From Paenibacillus terricola (lineage in GTDB: Bacteria; Bacillota; Bacilli; Paenibacillales; Paenibacillaceae): a stretch of 64,000 nt of DNA. Under the pieces are notes generated by a model. The model was not told where the DNA came from, searched no databases, and saw only the letters and a program-made list of their open reading frames with translations. The DNA lies in assembly GCF_014779765.1 (NCBI RefSeq), contig NZ_JACXZA010000001.1, positions 868,001 through 932,000 on the forward strand. Reading direction: 5' to 3'. Every line of letters starts with the position of its first letter. Positions within the stretch are counted from its first letter, which is position 1. Positions 8,501-15,498 of the stretch are shown here, piece after piece. A program made the position numbers and the translations under genes.

Positions 8501-10847
8501 TGTGCTCGACCCTCCAGGCGAAGTGTGTTTCATCCGGGACGACCGAAGCGGATTGTTCAGCTCGCCTACGCCGATGCCTGCATCAGAAGATTCAGCTTGC
8601 ACGGTTGCGCATGGCCGCGGTTATTCGCGGTTCCGCCGAGCGGACCGCGGGCTGCGGCAGCAGATGACGGTGTATGTGCCGAAGTCGGATTCGGTTAAGA
8701 TTGTCGAGCTCAAGCTCGACAATACGAGCGATGAGGCGAAGGAGCTTTCGGTCTTCTACGAATGCGATTGGGTGCTCGGCGTGAAGCGGCAGATCAGCGC
8801 TTCGCACATCGTCTCCGAATGGGATGCGGATGCGCAGGCCATGCTCGTTCGCAACAGCTATCAGGAAACATTTCGCGATGATTGGGCGTTCCTTGCGATT
8901 CATGATAAAGACGGTCAGCAGATTGAAGCTTCGCTGTCGGATCGCTTATCGTACACCGCAGATCGGATGGAATGGATTGGACGAGGCGGTTCGACAGCTT
9001 CACCCGACGCGATGAAACGGACACGATTGTCCGGTAAAGTAGGCGCGCAGCACGATGCATGCGGGGCTGTGCAGCTGAAGCTGACGGTGGAAGCGGGCGC
9101 TTCTAGAACGGTCTATATCCTGCTTGGCGCGGAGTGGTCCAGAGAGGCGGCAGTGGCGCTGGTCCGCAAATATAATAATGGACAAGCATGCGCGGCAGCG
9201 TATGAGGAAGCTGTTCGTTTCTGGGAAGAGACGACGCTGCAGACACGAATTACGACGCCGAACAAAGAAATGGATTACTTGATCAACGGCTGGCTTCTCT
9301 ATCAGGCGCTTGCCTGCCGAATGTGGGCGAGAACCGCGTTCTATCAAGCAGGCGGCGCGTTTGGTTATCGCGACCAATTGCAGGACTCAATCGCCATGCT
9401 CCATGCTAGGCCGGACATAACACGTGCGCAAATTATTTTGCACTCCGCGCATCAATATGAAGAAGGCGATGTGCAGCACTGGTGGCATGAAGAGACGCAC
9501 CGCGGCATTCGGACGAAGTATTCGGACGACTTGTTATGGCTTCCTTATGCAACTGCACGGTATATTACCCAGACGGCAGATCAGTCGGTATTGGACGAGA
9601 TGGCCCCGTTCATTCGAAGCGAGCAGCTCACCGACGAAGAGCATGAACGATATGAACCAACGGTGCTTTCGGATCAAGTGGCTTCCGTATATGAGCATTG
9701 CATTCGAGCGATTGAACGAGCTTCGAGATTCGGAGAGAATGGACTTCCGCTGATGGGAATCGGCGACTGGAACGACGGCATGAACTCGGTTGGCGATCTG
9801 GGTAAAGGCGAAAGCGTCTGGCTCGGCTGGTTCCTATGCGATGTGCTTCGTAAATTCGCGGATGTGTGCGAGTTGAAAGGCGACACGGAGCGAGCGTCCG
9901 CCTACCGTGAACGTCGGGAAGCGATTAGTGCGGCTATTAACAAGTCCGCATGGGATGGTGAATGGTACCGCCGCGCACGAGCAGACGAAGGGCACTGGCT
10001 CGGCTCAACGCGCAATGAAGAGTGCCGCATTGATGCTATCGCTCAATCGTGGTCGGTCATCTCTGGCGCTGCGCCACGCGAGCGCGCGCAGCAGGCGATG
10101 ATGTCATTCGATCGTGAATTGGTTGATCGGGATATCGCCGTCGCAAGATTGTTGACGCCGCCATTCGACCGTACCGATCCGAATCCGGGATATATTCAAG
10201 GTTATCCGCCGGGCATCCGCGAGAATGGTGCGCAGTATACGCATGGCGTCATTTGGAGCATTGTTGCCTGGTGCGGACTAGGCAATGGCGATAAAGCAAT
10301 CGACCTGTTCCATCTTCTCAATCCGGTCACGCATGCGCGAAGCGAAGGCGAAGTGCGCAAATACGCTGGCGAGCCTTATGTAATGGCGGCGGATGTGTAT
10401 ACGCGTGATCCTGTGAAAGGAAGGGCGGGATGGACTTGGTATACGGGTGCTTCGGGCTGGATGTACCAAGCGGGCATCGAGTGGATTATCGGTCTTCGCA
10501 AAGAAGGAGACAAGCTGTACTTCCGCCCTGCGGTGCCGCATGATTGGCCAGGTTACGAGGTCGAGTACCGTTATGGCAAGACGCTCTATCAGGTCAAAGT
10601 CCGGATGATCGAGGACGCTTCGGTTCATTCGCTTCCGCTAGATATTGATGAAGCCGGCAACTTGAGCGTTCATCGTCCTTCGCATGAGGCGAGACGCGAT
10701 GCTTCAGGCGTCTGCATTCATCTGGCTGATGATGGCGGAACGCACACGATTGAACTTCAGCTTCCGCGCCAGCCATTAGCGGCATTGGCTTCTGCTTCGT
10801 CGACCGATGATGCGGCACGCGTACAGGAAATCAGCAGCGATAGTTAA
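2553..10847 (+). CDS. cyclic beta-1,2-glucan synthase (NdvB/Cgs-like, GT84-GH94)
   Basis: A giant 2764-residue membrane enzyme that, by family, polymerises UDP-glucose into beta-1,2-glucan, cyclises it and trims length. Hydrophobic segments lie near residues 400-420, 427-448, 807-843 and 918-963. The GT84 core between them has LDADTSLPIG (about residue 616) and QQRLHRWVRGDW (about 757-768). A glycoamylase-like domain follows (about 1010-1385, with HHQGMSLLTLANELL near its end). The C-terminal GH94 phosphorylase-like region has GIGDWNDGMN (about 2403-2412) and GYPPGIRENGAQYTHG (about 2550). The frame is open back to 2397, but ATG 2553 is chosen because CAAGGGGGA precedes it and the following LEQKAHELA resembles the family N-terminus. 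It appears monocistronic, with a strong terminator after it. The product may be secreted or membrane-bound in this Gram-positive host; function is by family. Confidence 0.9.
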   Translation: MVLNAEQLEQKAHELALTHDPIMGSWNSRERLAEWHRDRESLRQFAAALKVEGGVCTQPAEQWLLDHADFIEKEAQIVEKELKRGALSRQTWLRAEERPRAVAIGNTYFEATHGRLDLDSFVSFINAYQEIAVLTLAETWLMPVFLRMAAIGRMAALMRLVRERHEACQRVEKLLKSLAPPDTKLCAADMQAALEKHGQTLPLSGAVLVHLVSHLNEWADDAASVREWLICKLDSDTDNLNRIVTYEHQLQASHEVETGHLIGSIRTLSRGQWKLYFDRISVVDRTLTQETAGTYARLDDTSKHTLRSRIERLARRFNVPESLIASKAVELADVNLSRDGGSTEHSDGVEGVPPRSSFAAYYLLDHQGVEALHESLRSCNANPRTHRGAAVRRRRGTAYLSMIGCAFIVFAVLFGWWAGSGNDLTTGAWVAAIILMLMPAAEWAIAASHTFIGGTIRSKPLLRYDYSSGIPSDAKTIVVMPIIWTKQEDVEELTNRLELHYLSNPDPQLYFALLTDYADAQSERMTTDEKVYRAARERIDELNARYPRESGGQTFHLFQRKRKWNESEKAWMGWERKRGKLVEFIGLLRGDEGTSFQERALPVELQDVHYMITLDADTSLPIGAAQRMVGTMHLPYNRPRLNASRTRVVEGYGVLQPRIGVSYESVSRSRLARLWSGEPGIDPYAFAMSDPYQDTFGQGIFTGKGILSIDSFKAVLSERIPDNHVLSHDLLEGGFLRGGLLSDIELIDGHPATFSSYQQRLHRWVRGDWQLLCWLKPRVCNRTGELQKVDLTSLTRWQIIDNMRRSLLQPALLLALLAAPLMPSRAWTALTAVALLTICLPLIRTFISPSALARKPAALLSAFGQSLVMLVTLPYQAVVMSDAVIRTLYRLYGSKRRLLEWTSSAEVERRSKQQRAIRGFGWGLVLAVAYGILSWTSAYASIRWIGGAIAVVWLIAPAVAGWLSKPPAVRTESISDSERATLTKLAADIWSYFDQYTVEEDNWLTPDNVQLDPPVGPARRTSPTNIGLQLACTLAARDFGFIDTSDMLRRMERTMDTIERMDKWNGHLYNWYETSTLRPLPPLYVSTVDSGNFVGYLVTVKEGIAEYAAEAAAARKGGTGIGQQTSRLIARLDKLINETDFRPLYDEASQLFTLGYHASADRKETILYDLLASEARQSSFLAIAMGQVPAAHWFKLGRAMTKSGKHATLLSWSGTMFEYLMPALLMKTYRRMLWDKTYRGMVRRQIEYARQRAVPFGISESGYYAFDYQMNYQYRAFGVPGLGFQRGLEEDLVLAPYATIMAIPYAKREALEALGRMEEMGARGEHGYYEAIDCTAKRMPEGQSSIVIRSFMVHHQGMSLLTLANELLPRTMVDRFHADKRVQAAELLLQERMPDKPAIITDSAKSYTERTSIVQDQERTAPLREFTDPITPLPEVCLLSNGSFSSVVTASGGGFTRHGSIALSRWHEDPVIDPPGIGMYIRDVTGDAVWSPAYEPCRIPSDDMRIQFSLHQASFMRKDGPVGTELDICVSPEHNVEVRRLKLTNVSAETRILEVTTYTEVVLAPPLADDAHPAFSKLFVQTEYAAEEECLLAVRRPRDGHEQHRWAFQTLSIGCESLGPIEYETDRAIFIGRGHSMQHPQSLHMKLTGTVGAVLDPIFAIRRRVSVGPGETVKLFGVTGVAESRDESISIAKSLCDEQQIDRTFQLAWTHSRIDLRHQRLTAHEASLLQTLAGRVLYASPLRQERAASIEANVKGQSGLWSMGISGDLPIVLVTLEDRAQLPFAIRLMSGHGYLCRKGLPFDLVIVNESAGGYQQDVTDGLRVAIEQNVDKHAVRPGGVYPVAANQMSEEERTLLFAVARYVLRADGPSLKAQLKAPKLVHEWAASLEVQPQTASMQHANNKQEQYAAESVEQLALFNGWGGFTPDGREYRIALRGGKFLHAPWSNVVANEKFGFLITELGTGYTWWRNSRECKLTPWSNDPVLDPPGEVCFIRDDRSGLFSSPTPMPASEDSACTVAHGRGYSRFRRADRGLRQQMTVYVPKSDSVKIVELKLDNTSDEAKELSVFYECDWVLGVKRQISASHIVSEWDADAQAMLVRNSYQETFRDDWAFLAIHDKDGQQIEASLSDRLSYTADRMEWIGRGGSTASPDAMKRTRLSGKVGAQHDACGAVQLKLTVEAGASRTVYILLGAEWSREAAVALVRKYNNGQACAAAYEEAVRFWEETTLQTRITTPNKEMDYLINGWLLYQALACRMWARTAFYQAGGAFGYRDQLQDSIAMLHARPDITRAQIILHSAHQYEEGDVQHWWHEETHRGIRTKYSDDLLWLPYATARYITQTADQSVLDEMAPFIRSEQLTDEEHERYEPTVLSDQVASVYEHCIRAIERASRFGENGLPLMGIGDWNDGMNSVGDLGKGESVWLGWFLCDVLRKFADVCELKGDTERASAYRERREAISAAINKSAWDGEWYRRARADEGHWLGSTRNEECRIDAIAQSWSVISGAAPRERAQQAMMSFDRELVDRDIAVARLLTPPFDRTDPNPGYIQGYPPGIRENGAQYTHGVIWSIVAWCGLGNGDKAIDLFHLLNPVTHARSEGEVRKYAGEPYVMAADVYTRDPVKGRAGWTWYTGASGWMYQAGIEWIIGLRKEGDKLYFRPAVPHDWPGYEVEYRYGKTLYQVKVRMIEDASVHSLPLDIDEAGNLSVHRPSHEARRDASGVCIHLADDGGTHTIELQLPRQPLAALASASSTDDAARVQEISSDS

Positions 10848-10888
10848 AGTTCGTGTTCAGCAAGTTCGGTTACAACACCGATAGATGA

Positions 10889-10935
10889 CCCTCGCCATGC
10901 TCGAATCGTTTCGAGCGCAGCGGGGGTTTTCTCTT
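10889..10935 (+). terminator. rho-independent terminator after the glucan synthase gene
   Basis: Two stacked stems: outer CCCTCGC with GCGGGGG (10889-10895 and 10920-10926) and inner GCTCGAA with TTCGAGC (10899-10905 and 10910-10916), followed directly by TTTT and a T-rich stretch. Confidence 0.8.
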
Positions 10936-10960
10936 TATAAATGTAATGATCTTCATTGCG

Positions 10961-10986
10961 ATAGTACTACGTCAGATTAGTACTAT
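10961..10986. promoter_or_regulatory. operator-like inverted repeat
   Basis: ATAGTACT at 10961-10968 and AGTACTAT at 10979-10986 form a perfect 8-base inverted repeat with an 18-base centre-to-centre spacing, about 70 bases upstream of the TIGR02206 membrane-protein gene. The spacing suits a dimeric repressor. No regulator gene is adjacent, so the ligand protein is unknown. Confidence 0.35.
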
Positions 10987-11055
10987 TCGATGCAGTTCCT
11001 CCCGACTACAATGAGCTCATCAAACACTTAATGCTAATAAGGAGCAGGATATATA

Positions 11056-11748
11056 ATGAACACTTTCGTTCCATTCTCAGCCGCTCATTGGGTTGCGCTT
11101 ATTGTCGGTATGCTAGTGTGCATAGGCATCATTCTGTATCGGAAACAACTCCGCGTCGGAAACGGAAGCCGCATCGCAGCAGTCATTATCGCCGCTGTGC
11201 TTGCAGGATTAGAAACTGCGTTGTACATCACTTATACGATTCAAGGGGAATGGTCGGTTTGGTCGCTGCCATTCGAGCTGTGCACAATGACACTATGGCT
11301 ATCTGTCGTGATGCTGCTTACCCGCAGCCGGTTCTTGTACAACATTGTCGTCTACTTGGGTACGCTTGGCGCTCTGCAGGCGATGTTGACGCCGGATCTC
11401 GTTCAGACCTTTCCGCAATTTCGTTATTTTCATTTCTTCCTTGGGCATATCGGCATCATCGCTGCATCCGTATATATGACAGCCGTCGAGCGAATGCGTC
11501 CGACGCTTCGTTCACTCCCAATGGCTGTGTTGGCGCTCCACCTACTTGCCATTCCGGGCGCTATTATCAATGCTATTGCGGGAACTAACTTTATGTTTCT
11601 GGCGAGAAAACCAGAAGGTGGCTCGCTGCTCGACCTATTGGGACCATGGCCTTGGTATTTGCTTGAGCTCGAGCCGATTGTATGGGCCATGTGTGCGGTT
11701 TTGTTAGGTATTGTGACGCTATTCGATCGTCTCGGGTCGCGGCATTAA
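11056..11748 (+). CDS. TIGR02206 (YwaF-like) integral membrane protein
   Basis: A 230-residue polytopic membrane protein with six or seven hydrophobic segments. It carries the family's conserved features: an N-terminal PFSAAHW, a WSLPFELCTM segment, an HFFLGHIG segment with histidines, and a late GPWPWYLLELEP. Members of this TMEM164/YwaF-like family are often annotated only as conserved membrane proteins and no biochemical role is firmly known in bacteria. The ATG has AAGGAG about 12 bases upstream. It stands alone between a terminator and the sleB-like gene. An operator-like inverted repeat lies in its upstream region. Confidence 0.7.
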   Translation: MNTFVPFSAAHWVALIVGMLVCIGIILYRKQLRVGNGSRIAAVIIAAVLAGLETALYITYTIQGEWSVWSLPFELCTMTLWLSVVMLLTRSRFLYNIVVYLGTLGALQAMLTPDLVQTFPQFRYFHFFLGHIGIIAASVYMTAVERMRPTLRSLPMAVLALHLLAIPGAIINAIAGTNFMFLARKPEGGSLLDLLGPWPWYLLELEPIVWAMCAVLLGIVTLFDRLGSRH

Positions 11749-11827
11749 CGTCCGATACCCCTTAGTAATGGCCTATTCTCGGTCTTCTCCAACGTTATGA
11801 GAAGCATTAGAATTTTCTCTGAAAACA

Positions 11828-11855
11828 TTGGCAATTCCGCAATTGATGTTACAAT
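11828..11855 (+). promoter_or_regulatory. candidate sigma-A-type promoter for the cortex hydrolase gene
   Basis: TTGGCA at 11828-11833 and TACAAT at 11850-11855 are separated by 16 bases, about 85 bases before the SleB-like start. Known sleB genes use the forespore sigma-G, so this match may be fortuitous. Confidence 0.3.
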
Positions 11856-11938
11856 GTGTTGGCGTTAGACCGTTTGCATATTTTGTGTTAGACACCTGCC
11901 CATCATCGCACATTTACATCTTGGAGGGATTATTGTAC

Positions 11939-12598
11939 GTGTTTAAAACAAAGGTTGGATGGCTATTGATCGGACTTATGATTGGATCTTTATTATTAAC
12001 GCCGCAGCTTCAGCAGAAGGCGCATGCTGCTACAAGCTATGCCGCGCTGTCAGTTGGAAGCACCGGCGATCAGGTTGTAGATTTGCAGGAACGACTTCGG
12101 ATGCTCGGTTATTTATCTTCTGCAGCCGACGGCAAGTTCGGCTCAGGAACGAAGCAGGCGGTCAAAAAGTTTCAGCGTAATGCTGCCATCGTTCAGAATG
12201 GGATTGCAGGGCCGATGACGATGCATGCCCTACATAAAGTAACAGTGAGCCGTCCAGATCTCGGCAGACTGGCACGTGTGGTATACTCAGAAGCAGGCGG
12301 AGAGCCATTCAACGGTCAGATTGCCGTTGCGGCTGTTGTTCTCAACCGCGTCGATTCACCGGACTTCCCGGATACGATCGAGAAAGTGATTTTCGCGCCA
12401 GGCGCTTTTACAACGGTGGCTGGCGGCCAATACTGGAAACTGCCGAATGCGGAGTCATTCAAGGCTGCCATTCAAGCTGCGAAGGGAATCGACCCGTCAC
12501 ACGGCGCATTGTACTTCAACAGTGCCCCCGCAGAAAGTGAATGGTTCCAATCACGTACGAAGACGGCCTCGATTGGCGGCCATGTTTTCGTGAAATAA
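11939..12598 (+). CDS. sleB: spore cortex-lytic enzyme SleB-like (PG-binding + hydrolase_2)
   Basis: A 219-residue exported cell wall hydrolase. It has a signal peptide (hydrophobic residues about 6-20, cleavage expected near AHA-AT), a PG_binding_1 domain (about 34-95) and a C-terminal Hydrolase_2 domain (about 105-219) whose VYSEAGGEP segment carries the catalytic Glu of SleB/CwlJ lytic transglycosylases. SleB cleaves muramic-lactam cortex peptidoglycan during germination. GTG 11939 is chosen because TTGGAGGG lies 10 bases before it; TTG 11933 is an alternative, and the frame stays open upstream to 11828 without a ribosome binding site. No ypeB follows, unlike the Bacillus sleB-ypeB pair, so it could instead be a general cell wall hydrolase of the same architecture. 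Confidence 0.75.
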   Translation: MFKTKVGWLLIGLMIGSLLLTPQLQQKAHAATSYAALSVGSTGDQVVDLQERLRMLGYLSSAADGKFGSGTKQAVKKFQRNAAIVQNGIAGPMTMHALHKVTVSRPDLGRLARVVYSEAGGEPFNGQIAVAAVVLNRVDSPDFPDTIEKVIFAPGAFTTVAGGQYWKLPNAESFKAAIQAAKGIDPSHGALYFNSAPAESEWFQSRTKTASIGGHVFVK

Positions 12599-12636
12599 TC
12601 TATATTCGATACGGTCGAAAGGTGGAGCGAACGAAG

Positions 12637-13533
12637 ATGGCGGTTAATAAGCAGGCAGGTGCAGCAAGTACAGTCATCGGGTTTATAGGGACAGGCATTA
12701 TGGGTGCCAGCATGGCTGGCCATCTGTTGAAGAATGGTTATGAGGTTCATGTCTATAATCGCACGAAGGCGAGAGCAGAAGGTCTGCTGCAGCAAGGCGC
12801 TGTATGGCATGATCAGCCGAAGGAAGTTGCGCAGCAGTCGGACGTTGTCATTACGATGCTCGGTTATCCGAGTGACGTAGAGCAAATTTATTTTGGCACA
12901 GAGGGGCTGCTAGACCATGCACGTTCTGGCGCTTACTTCCTTGATATGACGACATCAAGTCCAACACTCGCGAAACGGATTGCGCAAGCAGCAGCGGGCA
13001 AAGGACTGCATGCGCTCGATGCTCCGGTCTCTGGCGGTGATGTCGGGGCACGCGAAGCGAAGCTGTCGATCATGGTTGGCGGCGATGGGGATGCGTTCGA
13101 AGCGGTGAAGCCGCTGCTCGACCTGATGGGCGCGAACGTTGTGCACCAAGGTCCAGCCGGCGCAGGTCAATTCACGAAGATGTGCAATCAGATTACGATT
13201 GCTTCTAATATGATTGGCGTAAGCGAAGCGCTCGCTTATGCGAAAGCTGCCGGCTTGGATCAGACGCAGGTGCTCAAGAGCATTAGCTCCGGCGCTGCCG
13301 GAAGCTGGTCGCTGTCGAATCTGGCGCCGCGCATGATCGCAGGCGACTACGCGCCTGGGTTTTACGTGAAGCATTTTGTGAAGGACATTCGAATTGCACT
13401 TGATTCTGCTGCTGAGATGGGACTAGAACTTCCTGGTCTTAAGTTGGCACAGTCGCTCTATGAACAGCTCGTAGAGCATGGCGGCGACAATGATGGAACG
13501 CAGGCGCTGTATCGAATTATTGCGGGTGAGTAA
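12637..13533 (+). CDS. NAD(P)-dependent 3-hydroxyisobutyrate dehydrogenase-like oxidoreductase
   Basis: A 298-residue beta-hydroxyacid dehydrogenase. An N-terminal Rossmann motif (IGFIGTGIMGASMAGHL), the substrate-loop DAPVSGGDVGAREAKL and the catalytic-lysine segment GAGQFTKMCNQI are all present. The family oxidises 3-hydroxy acids such as 3-hydroxyisobutyrate or tartronate semialdehyde/2-hydroxy-3-oxopropionate; the exact substrate cannot be read from sequence. ATG 12637 is preceded by AAGGTGGAG at 9 bases, although the frame stays open upstream through the sleB end. It is followed by its own terminator and is not in an obvious pathway operon. Confidence 0.85.
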   Translation: MAVNKQAGAASTVIGFIGTGIMGASMAGHLLKNGYEVHVYNRTKARAEGLLQQGAVWHDQPKEVAQQSDVVITMLGYPSDVEQIYFGTEGLLDHARSGAYFLDMTTSSPTLAKRIAQAAAGKGLHALDAPVSGGDVGAREAKLSIMVGGDGDAFEAVKPLLDLMGANVVHQGPAGAGQFTKMCNQITIASNMIGVSEALAYAKAAGLDQTQVLKSISSGAAGSWSLSNLAPRMIAGDYAPGFYVKHFVKDIRIALDSAAEMGLELPGLKLAQSLYEQLVEHGGDNDGTQALYRIIAGE

Positions 13534-13556
13534 CGGTCTAAAATAAGGGAATGATA

Positions 13557-13595
13557 AGCCTCAGGCGATGATTAATCGTCTGGGGCTTTCTTATA
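13557..13595 (+). terminator. rho-independent terminator after the dehydrogenase gene
   Basis: AGCCTCAGGCGAT pairs with ATCGTCTGGGGCT (one G-U-rich stretch) around a TGATTA loop, followed by TTTCTT. Confidence 0.75.
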
Positions 13596-13657
13596 TTGGA
13601 GATAAGGTTTAAACAGATTTCGTCCGGAAGAAACGCATTGTGCCTAGTATAAGTCAG

Positions 13658-13671
13658 CGGAAGCGGTTTCA
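13658..13671. promoter_or_regulatory. cre-like (CcpA) site upstream of the peptide ABC operon
   Basis: The 14 bases from 13658 read CGGAAGCGGTTTCA, matching the CcpA consensus TGNNARCGNWWWCA at every position except the first. It lies about 25 bases upstream of the predicted -35 box, so it would act from above the promoter. Carbon-source control is inferred. Confidence 0.5.
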
Positions 13672-13694
13672 CATCATTTGGAATATTTTAACCT

Positions 13695-13723
13695 TTGATA
13701 ATCCGACTAAACCGATATACAAT
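13695..13723 (+). promoter_or_regulatory. sigma-A promoter for the peptide ABC operon
   Basis: TTGATA at 13695-13700 and TACAAT at 13718-13723 with a 17-base spacer, about 40 bases before the binding-protein gene start. Confidence 0.6.
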
Positions 13724-13766
13724 ACAAAAACAATAGCGGCAAGATAGACAGAGGGGATGAATGGTA

Positions 13767-15362
13767 ATGAGCAAGAAATGGTCTACAGCAATTATTCTTG
13801 TGCTGCTCACGGCATTGATTACAGCATGCGGCAGCAGCTCGAACAAAACAACGCCTAGCGACAACAGCGGACAGCAGACGGAAACGTCGGCTCCGAAGGA
13901 CGGCGGCAATCTGATTATCGGAGTCGGTGCCGATCCGGTTATTCTTAACCCGAACTACGCTGGCGACCGCGTCAGCTTGACGATTGACCAATCGCTGTAT
14001 GCACCTCTGTTCCAAGTGAACAACGGCAAGAAAACATACTACCTGGCTGACAGCCTAACGGCATCGGAAGATAGCATGACGTACACGCTGAAGCTGAAGA
14101 GCGGCCTGACTTGGCATGACGGACAGCCTCTGACGGCTGACGACGTTGTGTTCACGATCAACAGCATTCTCGACGAGAAGCAGAACAGCATGTTCCGCGG
14201 CAATCTGATGATTGGCGGCAAGCCGATCGAAGCGAAGAAAATCGACGATCTGACAGTTGAGTTCAAAATGCCCCAAGCTGCACCTGCATTCGAAGCGACG
14301 CTTGTGCAATTGACGCCGATTCCGAAGCATATCTTCGAGAACGAAGCGAATATTGAGAAAAGCACGAAGAACAACACGCCAGTTGGTTCCGGTCCGTTCA
14401 AGTTCAAAGAATACAAAACGGGCGAATATGTAACGCTTGAGCGTTTCGACAACTATTTTGGCGGCAAACCGCATCTGGATTCGGTAACGTATCGCATCGC
14501 GAAAGATACGAACGCAGCGAATCTTGCTCTGCAGAATGGCGAGCTGAACATTAACTATGTATCGCCGCAGGATGCGCCAACGATTCAAGGTACAGGCAAC
14601 TTCGATCTGATGCCTTACAGCGAAGGCCGCCTGTCTTACATCCTTATTAATGAGAAGAGCGACCTCGGCGTATTGAACAAAAAAGAAGTGCGTCAAGCGC
14701 TTGGTTATGCACTGAACCGCGAAGAGCTGATTACGGCAGCCTACCTGTCGCCTGAATATGCGGACCCTGCTCATTCGTTCCTGACGCCGGATACGCTGTT
14801 CCATACGAATGACGTTGCAACGTTCGATAACGATGCAGCCAAAGCGAAAGAGCTGTTCCAGCAAGCTGGCGTTACGAAACTCCGTTTCGTCGTGAAGAGC
14901 GGCGACAAGACGCAGGAATCGATCGCATTGTATGTTCAGCAGAAGCTGAAAGAAGTTGGTGTCGCAGTGGAAATTCAAAGCATCGACGCATCGGCATTGA
15001 ACAGCAAAGTGTATGGCGGTACGTCCACAGACTTCGACCTGACGGTTGCAGGCTACATTATGGGCTTCGATCCTGACGCGTACTCGATCCTGTTCACGAC
15101 TGATAATTCGTCCAACTACTCGCATTATTCGAACAAGCAAGTGGACGAGCTGTTCCAGAAAGGTGCAGGCGAAGCGGATGCAGCGAAACGCGGCGAGCTG
15201 TACACGCAAGCACAGCAATTGGTTGCGGAAGATGCAGCGATCTATCCAATCGCATACACGAAGACTATCGTAGCCGTAGACAAACGTTACGGCGGTGTCG
15301 AAGAAGCGGTGCTTAAACCGGTCGTTATCTTCGAAGATCTGTCCAAAATCTACTTGAAATAA
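13767..15362 (+). CDS. peptide ABC transporter substrate-binding lipoprotein (SBP_bac_5)
   Basis: A 531-residue family 5 extracellular binding protein that captures di/oligopeptides (or nickel or other family 5 ligands) and delivers them to the permease encoded next. A lipobox LITAC (Cys21) follows a basic, hydrophobic signal; a Ser/Thr/Asp-rich linker leads into the mature fold with GGNLIIGVGADPVILNP and the family segment KLKSGLTWHDGQPLTADDVVFT. ATG 13767 is chosen (MSKKW, 10 bases after GAGGGG); ATG 13761 is possible but only 4 bases away. It is the first gene of a five-gene importer operon; two hairpins separate it from the permease genes, suggesting higher expression of the binding protein. 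Peptide specificity is by family only. Confidence 0.88.
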   Translation: MSKKWSTAIILVLLTALITACGSSSNKTTPSDNSGQQTETSAPKDGGNLIIGVGADPVILNPNYAGDRVSLTIDQSLYAPLFQVNNGKKTYYLADSLTASEDSMTYTLKLKSGLTWHDGQPLTADDVVFTINSILDEKQNSMFRGNLMIGGKPIEAKKIDDLTVEFKMPQAAPAFEATLVQLTPIPKHIFENEANIEKSTKNNTPVGSGPFKFKEYKTGEYVTLERFDNYFGGKPHLDSVTYRIAKDTNAANLALQNGELNINYVSPQDAPTIQGTGNFDLMPYSEGRLSYILINEKSDLGVLNKKEVRQALGYALNREELITAAYLSPEYADPAHSFLTPDTLFHTNDVATFDNDAAKAKELFQQAGVTKLRFVVKSGDKTQESIALYVQQKLKEVGVAVEIQSIDASALNSKVYGGTSTDFDLTVAGYIMGFDPDAYSILFTTDNSSNYSHYSNKQVDELFQKGAGEADAAKRGELYTQAQQLVAEDAAIYPIAYTKTIVAVDKRYGGVEEAVLKPVVIFEDLSKIYLK

Positions 15363-15373
15363 TGGAAGAGGAA

Positions 15374-15406
15374 GTTCAAAAAGGCTGAAAACCGAACTTT
15401 TTGAAC
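15374..15406 (+). terminator. first intercistronic hairpin after the peptide-binding gene
   Basis: A perfect 10-base inverted repeat GTTCAAAAAG / CTTTTTGAAC with a 13-base loop, 12 bases after the binding-protein stop. It is AT-rich and not followed by a T-run, so it fits an mRNA-stabilising or partial-attenuation hairpin. Confidence 0.5.
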
Positions 15407-15421
15407 ATGAATTTATACGAG

Positions 15422-15470
15422 AAAAATAAGCTGGCTGATCGGCGATAAGCTGGTTTCCCAGCTTATTTTT
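15422..15470 (+). terminator. second intercistronic hairpin / attenuator
   Basis: A 13-base perfect inverted repeat AAAAATAAGCTGG (15422-15434) and CCAGCTTATTTTT (15458-15470), followed by further T residues. It resembles a leaky terminator between the binding protein and the permeases, allowing unequal stoichiometry. Confidence 0.65.
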
Positions 15471-15498
15471 TTCGCTAAAGAGGCAGGGGAAGAAGCGA

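Noticed and set aside
11811-11827. CodY-box-like AATTTTC...GAAAAC palindrome before the sleB-like gene
   Set aside because: The centre is two bases too long for the CodY consensus and the right arm is degenerate.
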